Shown in pieces: positions 23,152-31,691 of a DNA stretch of 64,000 nt. The position numbers and the translations under genes were made by a program. Below the pieces are notes generated by a model. The model was not told where the DNA came from and searched no databases. It worked only from the letters and a program-made list of their open reading frames with translations. Source of the DNA: Kitasatospora azatica KCTC 9699. GTDB lineage: Bacteria > Actinomycetota > Actinomycetes > Streptomycetales > Streptomycetaceae. Each line of letters begins with the position of its first letter. Positions within the stretch are counted from its first letter, which is position 1. The DNA lies in assembly GCF_000744785.1 (NCBI RefSeq), contig NZ_JQMO01000002.1:1674001-1738000 (forward strand). Reading direction: 5' to 3'.

Positions 23152-23183
23152 CGAAGCCCCGGGGCGTTCGCCCCGGGGCTTCG
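23152..23183 (-). terminator. attenuator hairpin in the ThrRS leader
   Basis: CGAAGCCCCGGGGCG and CGCCCCGGGGCTTCG form a perfect 15-bp stem with a 2-nt (practically 4-nt) loop between the Thr-rich leader peptide and the synthetase ATG. It begins 14 bases after the leader stop codon. It is interpreted as the conditional terminator of ribosome-mediated attenuation. Confidence 0.75.
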
Positions 23184-23197
23184 GACCAGATCAGCAG

Positions 23198-23254
23198 TCA
23201 GCGCGCCGGGACACTCTCCGGCGTCGTCGTCATGGCGATGGCAGCGCGCTTCAT
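23198..23254 (-). CDS. threonine leader peptide of the ThrRS attenuator
   Basis: An 18-residue frame, MKRAAIAMTTTPESVPAR, ends in TGA just ahead of the 15-bp hairpin. Three consecutive ACG threonine codons (at about 23222-23230) match the amino acid charged by the downstream gene, the diagnostic feature of ribosome-mediated attenuation. On the minus strand TTGCCC, an 18-nt spacer and TACGGT sit directly upstream, seven bases from the ATG, so the leader is probably translated from a leaderless mRNA. Uncharged tRNA-Thr would stall the ribosome on ACG-ACG-ACG and stop the hairpin from forming. The stall mechanism is inference from the layout. Confidence 0.72.
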   Translation of the reverse strand: MKRAAIAMTTTPESVPAR

Positions 23255-23413
23255 ACCGATCACCGTACTGGGACGAGGCCGCCACGGGCAAGCATCGAGA
23301 AATGTGACCGACCCGGCCTCGTAACGGGATCGTGACCGCTGTACCTTGCCGACCAGCCTGAAGCCGCGCTCAGGCCCCCTGCCCCATCTCCAATGGACAG
23401 CGAAGTGGTCCTC

Positions 23414-24202
23414 ATGCGCATATCCCTGCCCGTCCGGGCCGCCGTCACCATGGCCGCGGCGGCCCTGACGGTCGTTCCGTTCGCCGCGCCCGCCCTGGCC
23501 GCGGGCGGTAGTACGTACACGGTGCCGCTGCACCAGCCCACCCCGATCACCGCCAGTGGGTTCGGCGAGCACGGCAACTGCCCCGGCATCTCCGCCAACC
23601 AGGACGGCTGGCACTTCGTGCTGCCGACCAACTCCACCGACTTCGTGAAGCTGACGGTCACCTTCCAGCCCGGCGGCCAGCAGGTCATCACCACCTTCGG
23701 TCCGCCGTCCGACAAGCACGCCTACGTCGCCTCGGCGCCCGGTGCCACGCTCACCTCGGCAACCGCCGAGGTGAAGGGCGGCGAGGTCTCCTGGTTCAAC
23801 CTCTCGCACACCTGCCCGGCGACGGGGACCACCACCCCCAGCCCCACGCCGAGCCCGTCGCAGAGCACCACCAAGCCCCCGACGCCGACCCCGTCGGTGA
23901 GTGAGACCTCCGGGTCGAAGTCGCCGTCCTCGACCAGCCCGTCGGCCGGCGCCTCGGTCTCCACCAGCCCCTCGGCCGGCAGCTCGGTCACCGCCTCGCC
24001 CAGCGGCTCGGCCACCGTGGCCGGTGCGTCCGGTGCTGCGGGCAGCCCGTCCGCCTCGACCACCGTCGCTGCCGGCGCCGGCTCCGGCAGCCTCGCCTCC
24101 ACCGGCGCCAACGTCATCGCCCCCGCCCTGGCCGGCCTCCTGCTGGTCGGCGGCGGCACCTTCCTGGCCATGCGCCGCCGCAAGGGCGCCCACCAGGCCT
24201 GA
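23414..24202 (+). CDS. surface protein with LAxTG sortase anchor
   Basis: 262 residues. Signal peptide RISLPVRAAVTMAAAALTVVPFAAPALA, a ~100-residue globular region (STYTVPLHQPTPITASGF...), a long Ser/Thr/Pro stalk, then the sorting signal LASTG, hydrophobic helix and RRRK tail. LAxTG is the class E sortase motif used for streptomycete chaplins and other surface proteins. ATG 23414 begins the signal peptide; an in-frame ATG at 23393 is also possible. No sortase gene adjoins. Its promoter region is shared with the ThrRS leader. Confidence 0.85.
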   Translation: MRISLPVRAAVTMAAAALTVVPFAAPALAAGGSTYTVPLHQPTPITASGFGEHGNCPGISANQDGWHFVLPTNSTDFVKLTVTFQPGGQQVITTFGPPSDKHAYVASAPGATLTSATAEVKGGEVSWFNLSHTCPATGTTTPSPTPSPSQSTTKPPTPTPSVSETSGSKSPSSTSPSAGASVSTSPSAGSSVTASPSGSATVAGASGAAGSPSASTTVAAGAGSGSLASTGANVIAPALAGLLLVGGGTFLAMRRRKGAHQA

Positions 24203-24233
24203 ACCCGCGCCTGAACCCGCGCCTGAACAGGTC

Positions 24234-24270
24234 GACGGCGGCGGAGCCCACGCCGGGCTCCGCCGCCGTC
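24234..24270. terminator. strong bidirectional terminator
   Basis: A perfect 16-bp stem, GACGGCGGCGGAGCCC / GGGCTCCGCCGCCGTC, with a 5-nt loop, between the convergent surface-protein and LysR genes. A triplicated GCCTGAACCCGC-like sequence precedes it at 24199-24228. Confidence 0.88.
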
Positions 24271-24274
24271 GGTG

Positions 24275-25165
24275 TCACGGTGCCGACTGGGTCCGCTCCA
24301 CCAGCTGCGCGAACTCGCGGGCCAGCGGACTGAGTGCGTCCCACTGGCGGACCGCCCAGCCGACGGTGAGGGGTGGGAGGTGCGGGATCGGGACGAACCG
24401 CAGCGCGGGATGGTCGGCGGGGCGCCAGCCGGGGAGGGTGGGGACCACGGCGTGGCCGAGGCCGAGTTCGGCGAGCAGGATCGCGGTGTCCCAGTCGGCG
24501 ACGCTGGTGGTGGCTCCCGGTTCGCCTGCGGGGTGGGCGAGTTGGCCGTCCAGGTGGGCGCGGCCCGCGGAGTTCTGCGGGAGCCGGATCGGCTGGACGC
24601 CGGCGAGGTCGGCGAGCTCCACGGTGCTGCGCCGGGCCAGCGGATCCTCGGCGTGCACGGCGAGCACCCAGGGCAGTGAGAGCACCGGGCGCTGCTCGAT
24701 GCCCCGCGCGGCGGCGCCGATGGTGATCCAGGCGAGGTCGGCCTCCTGCGCGGCGAGCGCGTCGAAGCAGCCGCGACTGGACGTTTCGGTGCGGAACTCC
24801 AGGTCCACTTCGGGGAATTGGCGACGGAACCGGACCACGCCCGCAGACATGAAGTGCCGCACCGTGGTGGCACCGGTGGCGATCCGCACGGTGCCGCTCT
24901 CCCCGTCGCGCAGGTCGCGGAGCTGACGCAGCGCCAGGTCCAACTGCCCGATCCCCTGCGCGGCGGCGCGATGCAGGATGCGCCCGGCCTGGGTCGGGAC
25001 CACGCCGCGCGGCCGGCGTTCCAGCAGGGTGAGCCCGAGCTCGGCCTCCAGCCGGCGGACGTGCTGACTGATCGCCGACTGGGTGCGGGAGAGGTCGCGG
25101 GCGACGGCGCTGAGGTTGCCGCTCTCGCAGGCGGCGACGAAGACGCGGAGGTCGTCGAGGGTCAT
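24275..25165 (-). CDS. LysR-family transcriptional regulator
   Basis: 296 residues. The N-terminal winged helix is textbook LysR: LDDLRVFVAACESGNLSAVARDLSRTQSAISQHVRRLEAELGLTLLERRPRGV. The remaining ~200 residues are the periplasmic-binding-protein-like effector domain (GTVRIATGATTVRHFMSAGVVRFRRQFPEVDLEF...). ATG 25165 starts the HTH; the longer frame would add 35 residues without homology. The upstream 100 bp hold two ACTTGGGG/ACTTGGGT repeats (25190, 25224). No divergent target gene adjoins, so its regulon is unclear. Confidence 0.92.
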   Translation of the reverse strand: MTLDDLRVFVAACESGNLSAVARDLSRTQSAISQHVRRLEAELGLTLLERRPRGVVPTQAGRILHRAAAQGIGQLDLALRQLRDLRDGESGTVRIATGATTVRHFMSAGVVRFRRQFPEVDLEFRTETSSRGCFDALAAQEADLAWITIGAAARGIEQRPVLSLPWVLAVHAEDPLARRSTVELADLAGVQPIRLPQNSAGRAHLDGQLAHPAGEPGATTSVADWDTAILLAELGLGHAVVPTLPGWRPADHPALRFVPIPHLPPLTVGWAVRQWDALSPLAREFAQLVERTQSAP

Positions 25166-25417
25166 GGATGCCACGGTAGCCCAAGCTTTCACTTGGGGAT
25201 GTGGAAGGAAACCCGAGGATTGACTTGGGTATCCTGGTGCTGAACGATCGTCAGTGGACCGGGGCGGCAACCTGTCCGGGGAAGTGGCGGCGATCCGGGC
25301 CCGGACGACGACCGTGGTGGACGGGTGCCGCCCCCGGTCGGTAACCGGCGGGGAGGACGGCGCGGAGAAGAGTGGGAAGAACGGCGGGAAGCTGGCGCGG
25401 GCAGCGGCGCCCGCGCC

Positions 25418-26329
25418 TCAGTCGCTCTCCCGGGCTCGCAGCCGGCGCAGCATCCGGGCGTCCTGGAAGCCGACCGTACGGGCGGCGGCCTCGGCGGTGG
25501 CGCCCTGGGCGATCAGGTGCTCGGCGCGTTCGATCCGCAGTTCCTGCTGGTAGCGCAGCGGGGTCAGGCCGGTGGCGGCGGTGAAGCGGCGGGTGAGCGT
25601 GCGCTCACTCACCCCGACCGCGCCGGCCAGCTCGGCCAGGGCGAGGCGTTCGCCGTACCGGGCGTCGATCAGGTCCTGCGCGCGGTGCACCGCGTCCGAG
25701 AGGTGGGCGCGGTGCCGCAGCATCGCGCTGGCCTGCTGCTCGTCGCCGTTGCGGCGGGCGTAGACCACCATGGTGCGCGCCACCCGGGCGGCGTCGTAGG
25801 GGCCGTGGCGCACCGCGATCAGGTGCAGGGCCAGGTCGATGCCGCTGGCGATGCCGGCGGAGCTGACCACCCGGTCGTCCATCACGTAGAGCACGTCGCG
25901 CACCACGGTGGCGCGCGGGTAGCGCCGGGCGAGTTCGTCCTGCAGGTCGTGGTGGGTGGTGCAGCGCCGGCCGTCCAGCAGGCCGGCCCGGCCGAGCGCG
26001 TCGGCGCCCGCGCAGATGCTGGCCACGGTGCCGCCCGCCGCGTGATGGGCGGTCAGCCGGTCGAGGGTGGCGGCCGTCATTTCGCCGGCCTGGCGCAGTG
26101 TCCGGGACCGCCAGCCCGGCACCACCAGCAGGTCGTCCGGCCGCAGCTCGGGCCAGTCGGTCCGGGCTCGCAGCGTGACGCCCTGGGCGGTGGGTACGTC
26201 CTCCTGCTCGCTCACGTAGTCGATCTCGTAGCCGTGGCCCAGGTCGGCTGCGGCGGAGAAGACCTGGGCCGGTCCGGCGAGGTCGAGCAGGTGCAGCTGC
26301 GGCACCAGCAGGAAGAGCACCCGGGTCAC
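25418..26329 (-). CDS. GlxA-family regulator (DJ-1/PfpI domain plus AraC HTH)
   Basis: 303 residues. The N-terminal ~180 residues form a class I glutamine-amidotransferase-like (DJ-1/PfpI) domain: VLFLLVPQLHLLDLAGPAQVFS and the nucleophile-elbow sequence VASICAGADALGRAGLLDG, with a Cys. The C-terminal ~100 residues are the AraC double HTH: LALAELAGAVGVSERTLTRRFTAATGLTPLRYQQELRIERAEHLI. GTG start at 26329. The isochorismatase-type gene ends 16 bases upstream on the same strand, so it is likely co-transcribed and possibly controlled by it. Confidence 0.92.
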   Translation of the reverse strand: MTRVLFLLVPQLHLLDLAGPAQVFSAAADLGHGYEIDYVSEQEDVPTAQGVTLRARTDWPELRPDDLLVVPGWRSRTLRQAGEMTAATLDRLTAHHAAGGTVASICAGADALGRAGLLDGRRCTTHHDLQDELARRYPRATVVRDVLYVMDDRVVSSAGIASGIDLALHLIAVRHGPYDAARVARTMVVYARRNGDEQQASAMLRHRAHLSDAVHRAQDLIDARYGERLALAELAGAVGVSERTLTRRFTAATGLTPLRYQQELRIERAEHLIAQGATAEAAARTVGFQDARMLRRLRARESD

Positions 26330-26345
26330 GGCTTCGACACGCTCC

Positions 26346-26930
26346 TCACGATCCGGTCAGCTCCTTCACGGTGGCGATGCGGGCGAAGCGGCCCGCGAGC
26401 GCGTACTCGGTGCGGGCGATGATCTGGTCGGTGGACAGGGTACGCGGGTCGGCGAGGATCTCGTCCAGGCTGCGGCCGGCGGGGGCGTCCCAGTGCTCGA
26501 TCGGGTGGGTGGCGGTGGCGTCGGTGACGAAGACCGTCTGGTAGCCGAGGTCGGAGCCGACCCGGGTGGTGGTCTCGCAGCACTGCTCGGTGCGGATGCC
26601 GCAGATCACCAGCTCGCGCACGCCGTGCACGGTGAGCAGCTGCTGCAGGTTGGTGGTGGTGAAGGCGTTGTGCGAGGTCTTGGTGACGACCGGCTCGCCG
26701 GCGGCGGGCTCGAGCCCCTCGATCGGGTGCACGAAGCCGAGCTCGGGGTCGAAGACCGTGCCGCTGCCGGGCTCGCTGTGCAGCACCCAGACCACCAGGT
26801 CGCCGTTGGCTCGGGCGGCCTCGACCAGGCGGTTCACCTGGGGGACGATCTCGGGGTTGGAGACCGCCGCCCAGTTGGGGCGGCGGCGGAAGGACTCCTG
26901 GACGTCGATGACGATCAGCGCGGTGTTCAT
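26346..26930 (-). CDS. isochorismatase-like cysteine hydrolase
   Basis: 194 residues, alpha/beta/alpha cysteine hydrolase. Catalytic residues: Asp in LIVIDVQESF, Lys in VTKTSHNAF and Cys in CGIRTEQCCETTTR. The family cleaves amides or vinyl ethers (nicotinamidase, isochorismatase, N-carbamoylsarcosine amidase); which one cannot be chosen here. The MNTALIVIDVQ start at 26930 fits homologues; an ATG three codons upstream (26939) is also possible. It precedes the GlxA-type regulator by 16 bases. Confidence 0.9.
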   Translation of the reverse strand: MNTALIVIDVQESFRRRPNWAAVSNPEIVPQVNRLVEAARANGDLVVWVLHSEPGSGTVFDPELGFVHPIEGLEPAAGEPVVTKTSHNAFTTTNLQQLLTVHGVRELVICGIRTEQCCETTTRVGSDLGYQTVFVTDATATHPIEHWDAPAGRSLDEILADPRTLSTDQIIARTEYALAGRFARIATVKELTGS

Positions 26931-27012
26931 GGACACCATGGTGGTCGCTCACGCGCTCCCGTCCAAGGCCCGATCGGGACCCGATGCGGAACGATCCGGT
27001 CACCGGTGACGG

Positions 27013-27612
27013 TCAGCCGACCCGGATGCCCGTCACGTCGAAGAGGTGGTGCACCGGGTCGTGGATGAAGTACTGGGCGAAGCTGGCCACGGTGAACCGC
27101 GCGCCGTCGCTGCGGTCGCCGGTGCGCTGCCACTGGTCCCCCGTCACCTGCTCGAAGGCCGCGGCCACCAGCTCCGCCGCCGCGGCCAGCTCGGACCCGA
27201 CCACGGCCGGGTCCTGCTCGGCGTAGCGCTCGGCGAGGGCGGTCTCGTCCTGGTTCCAGTTGGCGAACAGCGGGCCGTCCTGGCTGAGCATCAGGTCAAG
27301 CCGGTGGGCGAAGAGACGGAAGACGTCGCGCACGTGGCAGGCGTACTCGACGGCCGACCAGGTGGCCGGGTCGGGGCGGCGGCGCAGCTCGGCCGGGTCG
27401 CCGGCCAGCAGGGCGGTCCAGGTGGCGGCGTTGGCGCGGACCAGGGCCGGAACGCCGGCCGGGTCGACGGCGGGGGTGTCGAGGCCGCAGTCGGGGCAGG
27501 CCTGCTCCAGCACCCAGGTCCAGTCCTTGGTGTCGGGGACGACTGCGTCGGGGGTGGTGGCGGCCGACTCGAAAGTGGTAGCGGTGGCGGCGGCGTTCTC
27601 AGCGGTGGTCAT
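27013..27612 (-). CDS. DinB-superfamily (maleylpyruvate-isomerase-like) protein
   Basis: 199 residues, four-helix DinB fold. Three metal-binding histidine positions are visible: CHVRDVFRLFAHRLDLML supplies the first, and FAQYFIHDPVHHLFDVTG near the C-terminus the others. These proteins use bacillithiol, mycothiol or another thiol in stress-related transferases. ATG 27612; the region upstream to the divergent dehydrogenase is ~170 bp. Substrate unknown. Confidence 0.8.
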   Translation of the reverse strand: MTTAENAAATATTFESAATTPDAVVPDTKDWTWVLEQACPDCGLDTPAVDPAGVPALVRANAATWTALLAGDPAELRRRPDPATWSAVEYACHVRDVFRLFAHRLDLMLSQDGPLFANWNQDETALAERYAEQDPAVVGSELAAAAELVAAAFEQVTGDQWQRTGDRSDGARFTVASFAQYFIHDPVHHLFDVTGIRVG

Positions 27613-27772
27613 GGATCAAGGTTGCCCGCCGCCGCAGGGCGCTGACCAGCGGCGGGAATGCCACCCTTCATCAAGATCCCGCCAGTGCTCCCCGGCCGGC
27701 ATGGCGGTCCGCACCATGCCGAAGTCGGCTGCTGTGGCTGCAGCCCACATGGGTCGGCCGGACCACGATCCC

Positions 27773-27778
27773 TACCGT
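27773..27778 (+). promoter_or_regulatory. -10 box of a leaderless transcript
   Basis: TACCGT eight bases upstream of the ATG at 27787, no Shine-Dalgarno between them. Predicts a leaderless dehydrogenase mRNA. Confidence 0.5.
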
Positions 27779-27786
27779 TTCCGGCC

Positions 27787-28554
27787 ATGGAGAGCACTCA
27801 GACATCAGCCCAGACCCTGGCCGGCCGCACCGCACTGGTCACCGGCGCGGCCGGCGGGATCGGCCGCGAGTGCGCCCGGGCCCTCGCGGGGGCGGGGGCC
27901 AAGGTGTACGTCGTGGACCTGGCCGCCGAGGCGGCGCGGGCGGTCGCGGACGAGATCGGCGGGACGGCGTACGTGGTCGACCTGTCCGACCCGGACGCGG
28001 TCGAGCAACTGCCGGCCGACGCCGACATCGTGGTCAACAACGCGGGCCTGCAACACGTCGCTCCGGTGCACGAGTTCCCGCCGGAGCGGTTCGCACTGAT
28101 CCAGCGGGTGATGGTCGAGGCGCCGTTCCGGATCCTGCGCCGCACCCTGCCGCACATGTACCAGCGCGGCTGGGGGCGGGTGGTGAACCTCTCCTCGGTG
28201 CACGGCCTGCGGGCCAGTCCGTTCAAGGCCGCCTATGTGACCGCCAAGCACGGCCTGGAGGGGCTGAGCAAGGTGGTCGCGCTGGAGGGCGCCGCGTACG
28301 GGGTGACCAGCAACTGCGTCAATCCCGGCTACGTGCGCACGCCGCTGGTGGAGCGTCAGATCGCTGACCAAGCGCTTGCTCACGGCATCCCGGCGGCGGA
28401 CGTGGTCGAGCAGGTGATGCTGGAGCGCAGCGCGATCAAGCGCCTGATCGAGCCGGCCGAGGTCGCCCAGGCCGTGCTCTGGCTCTGCTCACCGGCCGCC
28501 GGTTACGTCACCGGCACCTCGCTCACCATGGACGGCGGCTGGACGGCCCGCTGA
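27787..28554 (+). CDS. 3-hydroxybutyrate dehydrogenase (SDR)
   Basis: 255 residues, classical SDR. TGAAGGIGRECARAL cofactor loop; Asp at the end of strand two (VVDLAAEAA) indicates NAD(H); NNAGLQHVAPVHEF; catalytic Ser in NLSSVHGLRASPFK; YVTAKHGLEGLSKVVALE (YxxxK); NCVNPGYVRTPLVERQI. The LQHVAPVHEFP and VHGLRASPFKAAY segments are characteristic of D-3-hydroxybutyrate dehydrogenase. It interconverts 3-hydroxybutyrate and acetoacetate. The next gene is an MHS-type transporter and a 3-oxoacid CoA-transferase follows 3.4 kb on, a plausible ketone-body use set. Confidence 0.88.
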   Translation: MESTQTSAQTLAGRTALVTGAAGGIGRECARALAGAGAKVYVVDLAAEAARAVADEIGGTAYVVDLSDPDAVEQLPADADIVVNNAGLQHVAPVHEFPPERFALIQRVMVEAPFRILRRTLPHMYQRGWGRVVNLSSVHGLRASPFKAAYVTAKHGLEGLSKVVALEGAAYGVTSNCVNPGYVRTPLVERQIADQALAHGIPAADVVEQVMLERSAIKRLIEPAEVAQAVLWLCSPAAGYVTGTSLTMDGGWTAR

Positions 28555-28597
28555 CCTTCCGTCAACCCACCCACCCCTCCCCCAGGACGGTTCACCC

Positions 28598-29974
28598 ATG
28601 TCCAGATCGCTCACCCGCGTGGTCGGCGCCAGCCTGATCGGCACCACCGTCGAGTGGTACGACTACTTCCTCTACGGCACCGCGGCCGCCCTCGTCTTCG
28701 GCAAGGTCTTCTTCCCGCACAGCGACCCGCTCACCGGCACCCTGCTCTCCTTCCTCACCTACGCGATCGGTTTCGCCGCCCGTCCGCTCGGCGCCCTGGT
28801 CTTCGGCCACTTCGGCGACCGGATCGGGCGCAAGCGGCTGCTGGTGCTCAGCCTGCTGCTGATGGGCGGCGCCACCACGCTGATCGGCTGCCTGCCCACC
28901 TACAACCAGGTCGGCGTCCTGGCCCCGGTGCTGCTGACCTGTCTGCGACTGGTGCAGGGCTTCGCGTTGGGCGGCGAGTGGGGCGGCGCGGTGCTGCTGG
29001 TCTCGGAGCACGGCGACCAGCGCCGACGCGGGTTCTGGGCCTCCTGGCCGCAGGGCGGCGCGCCGGCCGGCAACCTGCTCGCGGCCGGTGTGCTCTCGCT
29101 GATGACGAGCGTCCAGTCGGACAGCGAGTTCCTCGCCTGGGGGTGGCGGGTGCCGTTCCTGCTCTCGGCGGTGCTGGTGATGGTGGGTCTGTGGATCCGG
29201 CTGAGCGTGGACGAGTCGCCGTTGTTCAAGCAGGCCCTGGCGGCGGCGCAGGCGCGCGAGGCGGCCGCCAAGGCTTCGCCGGCTTCGGCCGCGGAGAGCC
29301 TGCCGCTGGTCGCGGTGCTGCGCGAGCACTGGCGGGATGTGCTGGTCGCGATGGGCGCCCGGATGGCGGAGAACATCTCGTACTACGTGATGACCACGTT
29401 CGTCCTGGTCTACGCCGTCTCGCACGCCCACTTCCACAAGCAGAGCGCGCTCAACGCCGTGCTGATCGGCTCGGCGATCCAGTTCGCGCTGATCCCGCTG
29501 TTCGGCGCGCTCTCCGACCGGGTCGGGCGGCGGCCGGTCTACCTGGTCGGCGCGGTCGGCGTCGGCGTCTGGGCCTTCGTCTTCTTCGGCCTGGTGGACA
29601 CCCACAGCTTCGGGCAGTTGGTGCTCGCGGTCACCGTCGGCCTGGTCTTCCACAGCGCGATGTACGCCCCGCAGGCGGCCTTCTTCTCGGAGCTGTTCGC
29701 GACCCGGATGCGCTACTCGGGCGCCTCGATCGGCGCCCAGTTCTCCTCGGTGGCGGCCGGCGCCCCGGCACCGCTGATCGCCACCGCGCTGCTGAAGGAC
29801 TACGGCAACGCCACCCCGATCGCGCTGTACGTGGCGGCCGCGGCGGTGATCACGGTACTGGCGGTGATCTGCGCCAAGGAGACCCGCGGCCGGGACCTGG
29901 CCACGGTCGAGCGGCACTCGCCGGGCACCGGGAGCCCGCTGGTGGAGGGCGGACTGGCGGCGGCTGACGCCTGA
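28598..29974 (+). CDS. MFS transporter, MHS (metabolite:H+ symporter) family
   Basis: 458 residues, twelve membrane helices. MHS signatures are clear: GTTVEWYDYFLYGTAAALVF at the N-terminus, GHFGDRIGRKRLLVLSLLLMG in loop 2-3, LRLVQGFALGGEWGGAVLLVSEH and, in the second half, ALSDRVGRRPVYLVGA. Typical substrates are carboxylates such as alpha-ketoglutarate, shikimate or short acids. It is 43 bp from the 3-hydroxybutyrate dehydrogenase, so probably imports hydroxybutyrate or acetoacetate; that is inference. ATG start preceded by a weak AGGACGG. Confidence 0.9.
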   Translation: MSRSLTRVVGASLIGTTVEWYDYFLYGTAAALVFGKVFFPHSDPLTGTLLSFLTYAIGFAARPLGALVFGHFGDRIGRKRLLVLSLLLMGGATTLIGCLPTYNQVGVLAPVLLTCLRLVQGFALGGEWGGAVLLVSEHGDQRRRGFWASWPQGGAPAGNLLAAGVLSLMTSVQSDSEFLAWGWRVPFLLSAVLVMVGLWIRLSVDESPLFKQALAAAQAREAAAKASPASAAESLPLVAVLREHWRDVLVAMGARMAENISYYVMTTFVLVYAVSHAHFHKQSALNAVLIGSAIQFALIPLFGALSDRVGRRPVYLVGAVGVGVWAFVFFGLVDTHSFGQLVLAVTVGLVFHSAMYAPQAAFFSELFATRMRYSGASIGAQFSSVAAGAPAPLIATALLKDYGNATPIALYVAAAAVITVLAVICAKETRGRDLATVERHSPGTGSPLVEGGLAAADA

Positions 29975-29987
29975 TCGGACGCTCACA

Positions 29988-30039
29988 CGTCGCTGCGGTG
30001 GGCCCCACCCCCAACGGGGCGGCGCCCACCGCGGCGACG
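29988..30039. terminator. bidirectional terminator
   Basis: CGTCGCTGCGGTGGGC (29988-30003) pairs with GCCCACCGCGGCGACG (30024-30039), one U-G wobble, between the convergent MHS transporter and beta-propeller genes. Confidence 0.85.
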
Positions 30040-30050
30040 TCATGGTTGCG

Positions 30051-31691
30051 CTAGTGGCAGCTGATGAACAGTGAGGTGAACGCGGTGCAGCTGCGGGCCG
30101 CGCTGTCATTGGCCGGGTTGGGGTCGGCGGGGCTGCCGGCCGTGCGGGTGGCGGTGACGGTCAGGTTGATGCCGAGCAGGCCGACCGGGACGGTGAAGTG
30201 CCGGGTGACCGAGGCGCCGTTGGCCAGCGGGCCCACGGCGCAGCTGACCGTGGCGCGGGTGACCGTGCAGTCGGGGCTGCTGACCGTGGTGCCGAGCGGC
30301 AGCGGGGCGCTGACCGTGGTCGAGTCCGCCGTGGCGGGGCCGTGGTTGGCGATCGTCAGGGTGTAGTCGATGTGCGCGCCGAGCAGCGCCGGGACCGGGT
30401 TCGCGGCGAGTCCGACACTCACGTCGGCGGTCGGCAGCAGGTAGCTGAAGTGGTCGGCGGCGCCGATCGCACTGGTGCCGGCCGGCGTGGTCACCCGCAC
30501 GTCGACGGTACCGGCCGCGCCGGGCGGCGCAACGGCCGTGCAGGAGTTCGCCGTGCAGGAGACGGCGCTCGCGGGCCCTGCCGCGCCGAAGGTGACGGCG
30601 GTGGCACCGGAGAACCCGCTGCCGCTGATCGTCACCACCGTGCCGCCGGTGGTGAATCCGGAGGACGGGCTGACCGCGGTGACAGCCGGCACCGGGGTCA
30701 CCACGCTGACCTGCCCGTTGCCGAGCACATAGGCGTGCAGCAGGTCGGGGGCGAAGCCGACGGCGACCGCACCGGCCGGCACCACCAGGGTGGCGCCGAC
30801 GGTCTGGGTCGCGGTGCTGAGCACGCTCACCGTCCCGTCGCCCGCGTTGGCGACGTACGCGTAGGCGCCGTCCGGCGAGACGCTGACGCCGAGCGGCGAG
30901 CCGCCGACGGCCACCGTCGCGGCCACCGTCCGGCTCGCCGTGTCCACCACGGTCACCGCCGCGCCCGCGCTGTCGGTCACGTACGCCCGTGAGCCGTCCG
31001 GGCTGAGCGCCAGCGCGAAGGACTGCGGGCCGACCGGCACGGTGCCCAGCACGGCGTCCGTCCGGGTGCGGTCCAGCACGGTCAGGGTGTCGGTGAACGG
31101 GCTGACCAGGTACGCGTAGTGGCCGTCCGAGGAGATCGCCAGCGCCCCCGGACGGTCGCCGACCGGGTCGGTGCGGACCAGCGTGTGGTCGGCGGTGCTG
31201 AGCACGCTCACCGTGTTGGAGTCGTTGTTGCTGACCAGCACCTGGGTGCCGTCGGGACTGACCGCGACGCCCTGCGGCTGGGCGAAGCCGGTGAGGGTGG
31301 CGGTGACCGTGGCACTCGCGGTGTCGATCACGCTCACCGCGTTGCCGCCCTTGTCGGCGACGTAGACGCGCCGGCCGTCCGGCGTCAGCGCGAGCGCCAC
31401 CGGCTGCGGGCCGACCGGGATCGTGGCGAGCACCGCGGCGCGGGCGGTGTCGACCACACTCACGGTGTTGTCACCGGAGTTGGCGACATAGAGCCGGCTC
31501 CCGTCCGGAGCCAGGGCCTCACCGATCGGGCCGGCGCCGACCGGGACGGTCGCGGTGACCACGGTGGGTGGCGGCGCGGCCGCCGGCGTCGCGGCGGCCG
31601 AGGTCACGGAGGCTGCCGTCGAGCCGAGCAAAAGGGTCGAGACCGCGGTCAGTACGGCCGGTAACCGCAGCACCCTTCGGGTGTTCTGCAT
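30051..31691 (-). CDS. secreted YncE-like beta-propeller with IPT/TIG and DUF11 domains
   Basis: 546 residues. After a signal peptide (VLTAVSTLLLGSTAASVTSAAA) come about seven 40-residue blades with the YVTN-type pattern: GSRLYVANSGDNTVSVVDTA, GRRVYVADKGGNAVSVIDTA, GTQVLVSNNDSNTVSVLSTA and so on. Then an IPT/TIG Ig-like domain (VTAVSPSSGFTTGGTVVTISGSGFSGA) and a C-terminal DUF11 domain (DYTLTIANHGPATADSTTVSAPLP). An RBS (GGAGAGGGG) precedes the ATG at 31691. Extracellular binding or adhesion role likely; ligand unknown. Confidence 0.87.
   Translation of the reverse strand: MQNTRRVLRLPAVLTAVSTLLLGSTAASVTSAAATPAAAPPPTVVTATVPVGAGPIGEALAPDGSRLYVANSGDNTVSVVDTARAAVLATIPVGPQPVALALTPDGRRVYVADKGGNAVSVIDTASATVTATLTGFAQPQGVAVSPDGTQVLVSNNDSNTVSVLSTADHTLVRTDPVGDRPGALAISSDGHYAYLVSPFTDTLTVLDRTRTDAVLGTVPVGPQSFALALSPDGSRAYVTDSAGAAVTVVDTASRTVAATVAVGGSPLGVSVSPDGAYAYVANAGDGTVSVLSTATQTVGATLVVPAGAVAVGFAPDLLHAYVLGNGQVSVVTPVPAVTAVSPSSGFTTGGTVVTISGSGFSGATAVTFGAAGPASAVSCTANSCTAVAPPGAAGTVDVRVTTPAGTSAIGAADHFSYLLPTADVSVGLAANPVPALLGAHIDYTLTIANHGPATADSTTVSAPLPLGTTVSSPDCTVTRATVSCAVGPLANGASVTRHFTVPVGLLGINLTVTATRTAGSPADPNPANDSAARSCTAFTSLFISCH

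Noticed and set aside
24199..24228. GCCTGAACCCGC triple repeat as an attachment site
   Set aside because: It is at the end of the surface-protein gene (contains its stop) just before a terminator and has no integrase or tRNA nearby.
28592..30109. 505-codon minus-strand frame opposite the MHS transporter
   Set aside because: No hydrophobic helices or known motifs; low-complexity Gly/Ala/Arg composition. The plus strand encodes twelve helices with MHS signatures.
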